DNA from: a virus
Strand: one strand, 5' to 3'
Virus record (IMG/VR): IMGVR_UViG_3300031578_000050
Location: 1-51,571 of that record
DNA length: 51,571 nucleotides
Shown: piece by piece, positions 43,946 through 50,453 of the stretch
Layout: each line of letters begins with the position of its first letter
Numbering within the stretch: position 1 is the first letter of the stretch
Position numbers and translations under genes: made by a program
The notes under the pieces: model-generated
The model's input: the letters and a program-made list of their open reading frames with translations, nothing else
Database searches by the model: none
What the model was told of the DNA's origin: nothing

Positions 43946-44752
43946 TTAATCTAATATATCACCTCTTATGTTGTTTAAATCATACCCGGTTTTTACCAAT
44001 TGATCTGGGTCTTTTTCTGTTCTGTTTGCCCAATTAAAACTGCGCACATTCGCTATCTTTTTATACCTATGTAGGATAGTGTCGGTGGCTTTCCTTCCGG
44101 GTTTATCGTTATCTAGCAACAAATAGATGGTATCAGTATATCGCATTAATAGATAAAATTGAAATTTAGTTAAAGAAATTCCACCCAATGCAACCACATT
44201 ATCGAAACCATAGCGATGACAAGTAATACAATCGAACTGCCCCTCTACCACTATAACGTATCCTTTTTCTAAAATACTATGTTTAGCTTTGTACAATCCG
44301 AATAAGTTTAATGATTTACGAAATTTGGTGTTTTTATATTTGGATATATTTTTACGTTCTTGTTCAGCTTCTGATAATAGAGAACGTCCGACCATAGCAA
44401 CGATATCACCATTAAGGTTGCGATAAGGCATAACCAAATTATGTTCGCCTAAAATACCGAACATAGTAGGATGGGGAACGCCACCATCATCAATATATTT
44501 GTGATAAACTAAGCCGAGATCGAATAATAATTTTTCATCCACATACTCTGTAAGTAAATGTATTTTTTCATGATTTGGGAAATACCCAAAACTAAAACCC
44601 GCACAATAATATTCAGGAACCCTGGTTTTTATATATTCTCTTACCTGTACTGCTTCATTGCTATATTTTAACAAAGATGTACAAACGCTCATAACCTCAG
44701 CAAATGCTTCAGATCTTTTTAAAATTCGCTGAGATAGCGATTGTAAATTCAT
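43946..44752 (-). CDS. DnaG-type primase catalytic domain (TOPRIM), 268 aa
   Basis: TOPRIM elements: VVEGQFDCIT at 168-177 (catalytic Glu) and LLLDNDKPGR at 211-220 (D-x-D metal site). Upstream residues 40-150 match the DnaG RNA-polymerase N-domain (FSFGYFPN; MFGILGEHNLVMPYRNLNGD; FRKSLNLFGLYKAK). It makes RNA primers for lagging-strand synthesis. There is no N-terminal CHC2 zinc finger in this ORF; the adjacent 107-aa zinc protein, coupled by ATGA, may supply it. No helicase-interaction tail. Confidence 0.9.
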   Translation of the reverse strand: MNLQSLSQRILKRSEAFAEVMSVCTSLLKYSNEAVQVREYIKTRVPEYYCAGFSFGYFPNHEKIHLLTEYVDEKLLFDLGLVYHKYIDDGGVPHPTMFGILGEHNLVMPYRNLNGDIVAMVGRSLLSEAEQERKNISKYKNTKFRKSLNLFGLYKAKHSILEKGYVIVVEGQFDCITCHRYGFDNVVALGGISLTKFQFYLLMRYTDTIYLLLDNDKPGRKATDTILHRYKKIANVRSFNWANRTEKDPDQLVKTGYDLNNIRGDILD

Positions 44753-45072
44753 GATCGCAGCAAGAAGCTTTGAGCGAATGCGGGGGTTAAATAATCTAAA
44801 TGTCTTTTACAGCTAGCACAATGGATTTGTTTATCCTGTTTGATAGGAGGAGCAACGGAGCCGCAGAATCGACACTCAACCGAAAAAGCTTGTGATGGAG
44901 GAGGGGCTTTTTTAATTTGACCCAAGGACTTCATTTGTATTTTAGCAAAAGAGGTAACGCTTTTTATCGGCTTACCACATTCAGTACAAATCACCTCGTC
45001 ATTATTAACATCCAACATGGGCTCCATATTCTTGAAGCATCCCTTATTGTCACAACAAATTAAAAATCCCAT
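44749..45072 (-). CDS. Zinc-ribbon protein, 107 aa, adjacent to primase
   Basis: Two Cys pairs at each end: CDNKGC and CTECGK in the first half, CRFCG and CASCKRH in the second, so probably two zinc ribbons. The linker has KSVTSFAKIQMKSLGQIKKA. AGGAGATAT precedes the ATG; the start overlaps the DnaJ stop and the stop overlaps the primase start. Could be a detached primase zinc-binding subunit. I cannot confirm this from sequence alone. Confidence 0.78.
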   Translation of the reverse strand: MGFLICCDNKGCFKNMEPMLDVNNDEVICTECGKPIKSVTSFAKIQMKSLGQIKKAPPPSQAFSVECRFCGSVAPPIKQDKQIHCASCKRHLDYLTPAFAQSFLLRS

Positions 45073-46040
45073 TATATCTCCTGTTTTTCTAAAAGTTCTA
45101 TTAGTGGTTTAATATCATTTGGGTAATCAACATTAATATCGAACAAATGATCACCGCGACTTCTGGCGCCATAACTGCCAGCCTTAATAGTATTGCCATT
45201 TTTAATACCTGCCCTAATATTTAATGTAAGACTGCCTTTTACCGTTCGCACTTTCTTTTTTGTACCCTTTAACGCTTCCAACAAAGATAATTTTATAGTA
45301 GAATGAACATTTCCCTCATGATCTAAAACCATTTCTTTATCAGGAGTGACGGACACAATTATATACACATCAGAAAAAAACTGTGCCGGTCCCTCGGAAA
45401 CGAGATAGTTGCCAGCACGAGACAATCGCACTTGTTCTCCATTATGTAACCCTCCAGGAATATTTACTTTATGAGTGGCTTGTTCTGGTATATCGCCGCT
45501 ACCCAAACACGTCGAACATTTATGAGATTTCCTGCCCGTACCATTGCAAGACATACATGGAGTCATGAACCTAACTGAACTGCTAGAACGTTGAAACGAA
45601 GACGTTTGCATACCCGCTCCATTACAGCGTTCGCATTTGTCTACTTCCAAAACCAATCCTGCCCCATTACACAAAGTACACTTGACATAGCGGGTAAATT
45701 GTATTTCTCTTTCACACCCCAGTACTGATTCCTCAAACGAAATAGTAAGATGAACTTGTGGAGGTGGATGATTTGGTTGGCGATTAAAACTGCTAAAGTG
45801 AACAAAATTAGGAACATTAGACCACCTAGGAGCGTTCATAAACTCCGGTTCACTAGGTGGGTTTTTAAGAATCTGAGCTGCTTCGTTAATCTTTTTGAAT
45901 TTAGCCTCGGATTCTTCCTGATTATCTTTATTTTTATCAGGATGATGTTTAGCCGCTAGTTTCCGAAAGGCTTTATTAATATCCTCTTCGGAAGCTGATT
46001 CGTCCAACCCAAGGGTCTCGTAAGCTTCGTGTAGATTCAT
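45072..46040 (-). CDS. dnaJ: DnaJ-type co-chaperone, 322 aa
   Basis: J-domain at 1-60 with HPD at 33-35 (AAKHHPDKNKDN), then a short linker and a four-repeat zinc-finger region at about 130-200 (CTLCNGAG, CERCNGAG, CMSCNGTG, CSTCLGSG), then the substrate-binding beta domain (HKVNIPGGLHNGEQVRLSRA, DVYIIVSVTPDKEMV). That is a complete type I DnaJ minus the usual long Gly/Phe linker. It would stimulate host DnaK ATPase; phage lambda and others use host DnaJ in replication and assembly. Located between resolvase and primase with overlapping start/stop codons. Confidence 0.94.
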   Translation of the reverse strand: MNLHEAYETLGLDESASEEDINKAFRKLAAKHHPDKNKDNQEESEAKFKKINEAAQILKNPPSEPEFMNAPRWSNVPNFVHFSSFNRQPNHPPPQVHLTISFEESVLGCEREIQFTRYVKCTLCNGAGLVLEVDKCERCNGAGMQTSSFQRSSSSVRFMTPCMSCNGTGRKSHKCSTCLGSGDIPEQATHKVNIPGGLHNGEQVRLSRAGNYLVSEGPAQFFSDVYIIVSVTPDKEMVLDHEGNVHSTIKLSLLEALKGTKKKVRTVKGSLTLNIRAGIKNGNTIKAGSYGARSRGDHLFDINVDYPNDIKPLIELLEKQEI

Positions 46041-46558
46041 TTTTCTTTAGAAAGCCCAACGTGAAAAGCCGGCTCGACTCCATACTTCTCGTATAATTTC
46101 TGTATTTGTTTGGTAAACTTTCCCGTATATTGTGGAATCTTCTGCTTGCCCGCTACTGCTTTTACTAATTTATTATAAGATGATTTCATTAATTTAGGAG
46201 CTTTGGGTTCCTCTGAGGGGTGTATCCATTTTTCATCAGTATGAATTTTATTTGATTCTAAATAATCTGCCAAATTACGCAAGAAAGTAACCAGATTAGT
46301 ATGTTTATTGCCACCATATCTTTTAAAGACATTAGTTATTTTTCCTTCAATTGCATTTGCTTGAAAATGAACGACACCACGACACAAACCTTTACCAGAT
46401 TCGTCCGGTACTTCTGATTTTAAAGAGTGTAAATGATCTAGTGTAACTTTATCTAATGGATATTTTTTACCAAACAGTGGGCAAATATTATTTTGCTCAT
46501 TATGCCATTTTTCTTTTAAAGCTTTTAAATCTTTTCTTTTTAACTGTTTAAGGCTCAT
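46037..46558 (-). CDS. Endonuclease VII-like recombination nuclease, 173 aa
   Basis: 'CPLFGKKYPLDKVTLDHLHS' followed by 'GKGLCRGVVHFQANAIEGKI' matches T4 gp49-type endonuclease VII (D-H metal site, then R-G-...-N-...-G). It resolves Holliday junctions and branched DNA before packaging. Unlike gp49, most zinc-binding cysteines are gone (C-P-L-F and V-H-F-Q in place of C-x-x-C). The C-terminal 70 residues are helical and basic. The ATG at 46558 lies only six bases after a TTATATAG element, so the transcript may be leaderless or promoted further upstream. Confidence 0.82.
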   Translation of the reverse strand: MSLKQLKRKDLKALKEKWHNEQNNICPLFGKKYPLDKVTLDHLHSLKSEVPDESGKGLCRGVVHFQANAIEGKITNVFKRYGGNKHTNLVTFLRNLADYLESNKIHTDEKWIHPSEEPKAPKLMKSSYNKLVKAVAGKQKIPQYTGKFTKQIQKLYEKYGVEPAFHVGLSKEK

Positions 46559-46564
46559 GTTGAG

Positions 46565-46577
46565 CTATATAACACCT
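46565..46577 (-). promoter_or_regulatory. TTATATAG element between SSB terminator and resolvase gene
   Basis: AGGTGTTATATAG on the minus strand sits directly after the terminator at 46582-46611. It resembles the elements at 18808 and 43401. Its distance to the ATG (six bases) is too short for an ordinary leader, so it may instead drive transcription starting at or just inside the gene. Confidence 0.4.
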
Positions 46578-46581
46578 AAAG

Positions 46582-46611
46582 AAAAGGGCAGCCAACACTG
46601 ACTGCCCTTTT
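46582..46611 (-). terminator. Rho-independent terminator after SSB gene
   Basis: AAAAGGGCAGTCA pairs with TGGCTGCCCTTTT (one internal T.G) around GTGT, a 12-13-bp stem, with CTTT following on the minus strand. 25 bp past the SSB stop. Confidence 0.88.
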
Positions 46612-46635
46612 CAATATGGGATATGTTATTATTTA

Positions 46636-47337
46636 TTAAGATCCCGACTCTTCCTCTACTGCCGGGAAGTCGTAATCGTCAGCTTCTGCGTTGGTTTCGT
46701 TTGTGTCAGCTGTATCGGCTGTATCGGTTGATCCCCCGTTATTACTTTTACGGGCTTTACTCTTAGCATCGATAACAGCAATACGTTCCTCTACCTGTTC
46801 AGGAGTAGGGGGCGTACACTTACGTTTCAGTTCCTCTAAATCTGCCATTTGTTTGATTTCTAAATCGGCAGGAGTTAAAGGCTTGGGCCTCTTAGGAGTT
46901 ACAGTATAGTAACCAGTAGGTCCGCCCTGTTTGTCAACCTTGATGTCAACATCAAACTGAGTAGGATCGCCCCAATCTTCATCACGCACCAGTGCCTGAA
47001 TGCCCTTAAAGATAGAAACGCCCATGTCCAGAATCTTGTAACTCTGAGTAATTCGATCAATGATGCCAACCAACCAACGCCGCTTGGGTTTTAAACCACG
47101 CTCCATAAGCGGATCGCGACCATGATAAATGCTCGACAATACACGCTCACCATAACCAGGATCATTCTGATCGCTCTTATACCTGTGCATCAGATATTCG
47201 TGCGGCTTAGTAAGAATCCTCACTATGTTAGAGCCAGCATCGAGTCTCATGAAAAGATCCCGACGCGATTGATTAGGAGAAGTTGTCTGAGTTTCAACTT
47301 CGTCCCACGATACCATTCCGTATTTATTAGTATTCAT
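46636..47337 (-). CDS. Single-stranded DNA-binding protein, gp32-like, 233 aa
   Basis: N-terminal basic and aromatic region, then RRWLVGIIDRITQSYKILDM and VSIFKGIQALVRDEDWGDPT followed by FDVDIKVDKQGG: strands of an OB fold typical of phage gp32-like SSBs. The last 50 residues are Ser/Thr/Asp/Glu rich (STDTADTADTNETNAEADDY), the acidic C-tail that binds replication partners. GAGG precedes the ATG. It would coat ssDNA in replication and recombination. Followed by a strong terminator, suggesting a separate high-level transcript. Confidence 0.82.
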   Translation of the reverse strand: MNTNKYGMVSWDEVETQTTSPNQSRRDLFMRLDAGSNIVRILTKPHEYLMHRYKSDQNDPGYGERVLSSIYHGRDPLMERGLKPKRRWLVGIIDRITQSYKILDMGVSIFKGIQALVRDEDWGDPTQFDVDIKVDKQGGPTGYYTVTPKRPKPLTPADLEIKQMADLEELKRKCTPPTPEQVEERIAVIDAKSKARKSNNGGSTDTADTADTNETNAEADDYDFPAVEEESGS

Positions 47338-47355
47338 TATTTACCTCTTTGTTCG

Positions 47356-47715
47356 CTATTTGTTATATGACTTGTTTTCTACGTCTAGAATTCTTGCCCA
47401 GGGTATACGCTTGTTAACTATTTTTACTTTGTTATGCTGTTTGGCATGTTCTAGAGCGCCTGAATAATTTGTCAATTTTGTTTGCGTTTGTAGAGAAGTT
47501 TCGTACCCAATTACATCAACTCCATATGGTCCTTCTGTGTATTTGAGAGCCACATAAGACCTAAATTTTGCCTTACTAGTTGGGTCTTCCACTCTTACTA
47601 TGTATAGGATTTTATTAGTAGAATCCTTGTTTGATAGGCGCCTGGTAGCCTGTGTTCCAGCTACTGCCTCCTGTATCTGCACATCGCCAAATTGCTGCAT
47701 GTTATTTATGCTCAT
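47356..47715 (-). CDS. Unknown small protein, 119 aa
   Basis: MSINNMQQFGDVQIQEAVAG then strand-rich KILYIVRVEDPTSKAKFRSY and VDVIGYETSLQTQTK. Starts inside the recombinase stop (14-bp overlap); an ATG at 47700 is an alternative start. Placed between recombinase and SSB; possible accessory factor. No family recognised. Confidence 0.72.
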   Translation of the reverse strand: MSINNMQQFGDVQIQEAVAGTQATRRLSNKDSTNKILYIVRVEDPTSKAKFRSYVALKYTEGPYGVDVIGYETSLQTQTKLTNYSGALEHAKQHNKVKIVNKRIPWARILDVENKSYNK

Positions 47716-48748
47716 TCGGCGGAGGCGGCTCGACTTCTACGTCAGCTTCATCATTATCTTCCCAACCGTATTTGATTTTCTTTTCCAAGATATTATAGTC
47801 GGTAAGAAGTTTGATTCCACCAGCCGTAATTGCTAGCTCTAATTCGGCAATAGTATCTTCTCCATCGAACAAGTGGTTCTTGGATACTTTAGCTCTGCTA
47901 ACTATACCCTTCTTTCTTTTCATCTTATCGCGAGTAAAAGTTAGGTCGCCCTTACGTGTTAACTGCACAATAATAGAAGAGTAAAATTCTACTTTCTGTC
48001 CGCCCGATTCTTTCTGTCCCACCGACCCAATATTAGAGTAGGTTTGGTTAATTAACAATACAGATATTGTTTCGTCATTTGTGTTTTTGTTTTTATACTG
48101 TTCCATCAACCGAACAAAGCCACGCATGACTTGCCCGTTTTCTTTGGCGGCGGAAGCAAGCTGCTTTTTATCAGACATGCTTCCCTCATAGTTCCCTTTT
48201 GCATCAATGGTTACATCTTCATTTTTTGCAAGAGTGCCGCCAACTGAATCCCAAACAACCAAAATCTTAGAGTCAGGATCCATTTTCTTTGCTTCATGTA
48301 TGAAGCGTTCTGTTCTATCACCACCTTCCAATATTACTTTTGATCTTACGACCAAGAGGTTGTCAGAGCATCCACCAAAATACTTATCAAATCTGGTGGC
48401 GCTAAATTTGTTCTCAGCATCCCATAAGATAACTATACAACCCTGATCCTGCGCGTTCCTCATAAACTGCATAGCATGGGTGCTTTTACCACTATCAGGT
48501 CTGCCAGCAATCTGACAGATACGCCCAAATGGTAAGCCACGAATTTGTGTAAGACGCTCCCAGGGAGAGTCTTTCCAACACACAAACTGATCGTCACGAT
48601 TAGGACGGACGAGAGAATTACCGGTACTTACCTCTCCTGCTCGTCCTTTATCTTTTCCGTATGATGCCTGTACATTTTTAAGTAATTTACTAATGTCTAT
48701 TTTAGTAGACGTACTAGGTTTATTAGATGTTTTGGGTGGTCGTCCCAT
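47702..48748 (-). CDS. RecA/UvsX-like recombinase, 348 aa
   Basis: Start chosen at the ATG at 48748 (MGRPPKTSNKPSTST) with GGAG seven nt upstream; the frame extends four codons further. Walker A GRPDSGKST at about 82-90, Walker B-type ILVVWDSV, E-N-K-F-S-A catalytic-glutamate region and LLINQTYSN in the position of loop L2. The N-terminal 60 residues are a basic, Ser/Thr-rich tail. It would form filaments on ssDNA for strand exchange in recombination-dependent replication. Flanked by SSB and a small partner gene. Confidence 0.9.
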   Translation of the reverse strand: MGRPPKTSNKPSTSTKIDISKLLKNVQASYGKDKGRAGEVSTGNSLVRPNRDDQFVCWKDSPWERLTQIRGLPFGRICQIAGRPDSGKSTHAMQFMRNAQDQGCIVILWDAENKFSATRFDKYFGGCSDNLLVVRSKVILEGGDRTERFIHEAKKMDPDSKILVVWDSVGGTLAKNEDVTIDAKGNYEGSMSDKKQLASAAKENGQVMRGFVRLMEQYKNKNTNDETISVLLINQTYSNIGSVGQKESGGQKVEFYSSIIVQLTRKGDLTFTRDKMKRKKGIVSRAKVSKNHLFDGEDTIAELELAITAGGIKLLTDYNILEKKIKYGWEDNDEADVEVEPPPPNEHK

Positions 48749-48750
48749 AA

Positions 48751-49212
48751 TTAACTCCATTCATTTTTTCCTCTAGCCACTCCTCTGAAGTAGTGATGGG
48801 CATCTTTTAAAAATCCAAATAGATTTCGCCATTTATTATAATCGGCTTCTGCGTGGAATTGTTTTTTCTTAGCCCCTAATACCTTCGCATCTTTGGCTGT
48901 TTCTTGTTTTAATGCTGCGTCGCTAGTTTTACCGACCGCATTTTCTTTATAATAAAAGTATTGCTCCGATTCTATTCTCTCGACTTCAGCTTTCTTTTCT
49001 TTTGCCAAAAACTCAGCATCTGATAAGAATTCGGCAAGCTCTTTTTGAGCCTCAAGACATAGCGCAGCGGTACGGTCCGCGTTCTCCATGTCATACTTTT
49101 CTCTATGCGCCGTAGAGATTTCCAATGAGATGGCGCTAATGAGGCGCTCAACAACTTCGGCTCTAGTGGCAGTTTCATCGCTTTCGGGAGTAACCCAATC
49201 TACTTCAGTCAT
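48751..49212 (-). CDS. Unknown helical protein upstream of recombinase, 153 aa
   Basis: MTEVDWVTPESDETATRAEV then long charged helices (LEAQKELAEFLSDAEFLAKE; KDAKVLGAKKKQFHAEADYN) and an aromatic end KWRNLFGFLKDAHHYFRGVA. Starts within the upstream stop (ATGA) and ends two bases before the recombinase ATG. Position beside RecA suggests a recombination mediator (UvsY-like role), but no sequence match to UvsY was recognised. Confidence 0.76.
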   Translation of the reverse strand: MTEVDWVTPESDETATRAEVVERLISAISLEISTAHREKYDMENADRTAALCLEAQKELAEFLSDAEFLAKEKKAEVERIESEQYFYYKENAVGKTSDAALKQETAKDAKVLGAKKKQFHAEADYNKWRNLFGFLKDAHHYFRGVARGKNEWS

Positions 49213-49541
49213 GTTTTATTGACGGGTTTTTGCTTCTTCGGCTCGACCTTAGAACGTACCTTTTCTAATTCACCCTTTAGCTCTTTTAAAACTGCTTGGT
49301 GCTCGTTGTACATTTTTCTAACATATTGATGCACCATAATGTTCTGTAAAAACAATACCACCTCCATGCTAAATTTACCATTTGGAGGTCGTAAAAATGT
49401 TATTAATCCCAACTCATTAGTTTCAAATAAATTATTAAATAGTTCTTTACCACTAGTATAGTGTTGACAAATTTCCTGATAATATTTCCATTCGTCTTCT
49501 GTTAATTCTATTCTGCGATTAGCTATAATACGTAATGACAT
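49209..49541 (-). CDS. Unknown protein, 110 aa
   Basis: MSLRIIANRRIELTEDEWKY opens with a strand and helix, then LFETNELGLITFLRPPNGKF, helix MEVVLFLQNIMVHQYVRKMY, and a basic C-terminal coiled coil (LKELKGELEKVRSKVEPKKQ). Coupled on both sides (TAATG and ATGA). Not assigned. Confidence 0.74.
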   Translation of the reverse strand: MSLRIIANRRIELTEDEWKYYQEICQHYTSGKELFNNLFETNELGLITFLRPPNGKFSMEVVLFLQNIMVHQYVRKMYNEHQAVLKELKGELEKVRSKVEPKKQKPVNKT

Positions 49542-50221
49542 TAAGATCGCCTAATCTTACCGACCCCGCCCTGCCCAACCTCCAATTGCTGCTCAAGCCT
49601 GCGCATTCGATCTTCTCTTAACGCGGGGTGTAAATTGGACATATCTTGGTCTAAATTCTCGGAGGCTGCTACCGCACCTGGCATGGTGGCTTTTCTGTTT
49701 CTAGCAGGTTGTGTTTGCATTGCGGCTAGAACCTGTTTGGTATATTGAGGATCTCTAGCCTCTTCCACAAACTCTTCGTCTTCCTCAACAACTAAGTTAG
49801 AATTTCCCATATCTCCATAATCTACCCCTTGAATCTCTTGAACTAATTCTGCATAATCTTCAGGCTTCTTAACCTGCTTAATCCCTGCCTGTTTAAAAAA
49901 TTTCTGGATTCTGTTCTCGGGTACTTTTAATGTACCAGGAGTGGGTGCCCCAGCAGATCTCCCTTGCTGTGGTTTAGGCGTGCCATAAAACTCATTAACT
50001 GGTTCCCCTGTGCCAATTTTACGAAGCTCATAGTTAGACAGTAACCAACCTGCTATTCCTTGAGGATCGTTTGGCATAGTCTGCATAGCGTTTCCCAACT
50101 CCTGCAAAAGCTCCTGCATGGAATTGTTCATTATCTCTCCCCCGCAAGCTGGGCATTTGTTGTGCTGAATGCACGCCTTCCACTCTGGAGGAATATCTGT
50201 TTGACAACTGAAACATTTCAT
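49541..50221 (-). CDS. Zinc-ribbon protein, 226 aa
   Basis: N-terminal C-x-x-C pairs (MKCFSCQTDIPPEW, then CPACGGEI) within the first 28 residues form a zinc ribbon. Residues 30-70 are helical, and 80-135 contain basic segments (ENRIQKFFKQAGIKQVKKPE). The remainder is acidic with KATMPGAVAASENL. C-terminus basic (RMRRLEQQLEVGQGGVGKIR). GGA precedes the ATG at 50221. Possibly binds DNA or RNA polymerase; function unproven. Confidence 0.76.
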   Translation of the reverse strand: MKCFSCQTDIPPEWKACIQHNKCPACGGEIMNNSMQELLQELGNAMQTMPNDPQGIAGWLLSNYELRKIGTGEPVNEFYGTPKPQQGRSAGAPTPGTLKVPENRIQKFFKQAGIKQVKKPEDYAELVQEIQGVDYGDMGNSNLVVEEDEEFVEEARDPQYTKQVLAAMQTQPARNRKATMPGAVAASENLDQDMSNLHPALREDRMRRLEQQLEVGQGGVGKIRRS

Positions 50222-50453
50222 TACTAATCCTTATACTTTTTCCAATCCTTAATGTTTTTAAAAAGAGGGGGTTTGTTTTATTTTTATTCACCCTAGCTTG
50301 GCTTACTTTAATTTCCGCATCTTTAATTTTTTTAGCTGCTTTGTCTACATATCCACAACCACTACACTTTTCACCAGGAAAATAAATGCCATAACACGGC
50401 AGATTATTTGGGTATCTGCATTTAGGACACTCTTTTATTTCTTTAATTTTCAT
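50034..50453 (-). CDS. Zinc-ribbon protein; possible frameshift near 50245
   Basis: N-terminus MKIKEIKECPKCRYPNNLPC with C-x-x-C at both ends of the ribbon (CPKC, CSGC), then KKIKDAEIKVSQARVNKNKT. From about codon 65 the annotated frame runs 188 bp inside the next gene, giving a basic, low-quality tail (SRVEGVHSAQQMPSLRGRDN). A -1 shift at TTTTTAAAAAC would end the protein at TAG 50224-50226 with NIKDWKKYKD, two bases before the next ATG, which is a more typical arrangement. So the real gene is probably about 77 aa, ending near 50224, through a programmed -1 shift or a sequence error. ATG overlaps the DnaE stop. Confidence 0.7.
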   Translation of the reverse strand: MKIKEIKECPKCRYPNNLPCYGIYFPGEKCSGCGYVDKAAKKIKDAEIKVSQARVNKNKTNPLFLKTLRIGKSIRISNEMFQLSNRYSSRVEGVHSAQQMPSLRGRDNEQFHAGAFAGVGKRYADYAKRSSRNSRLVTV

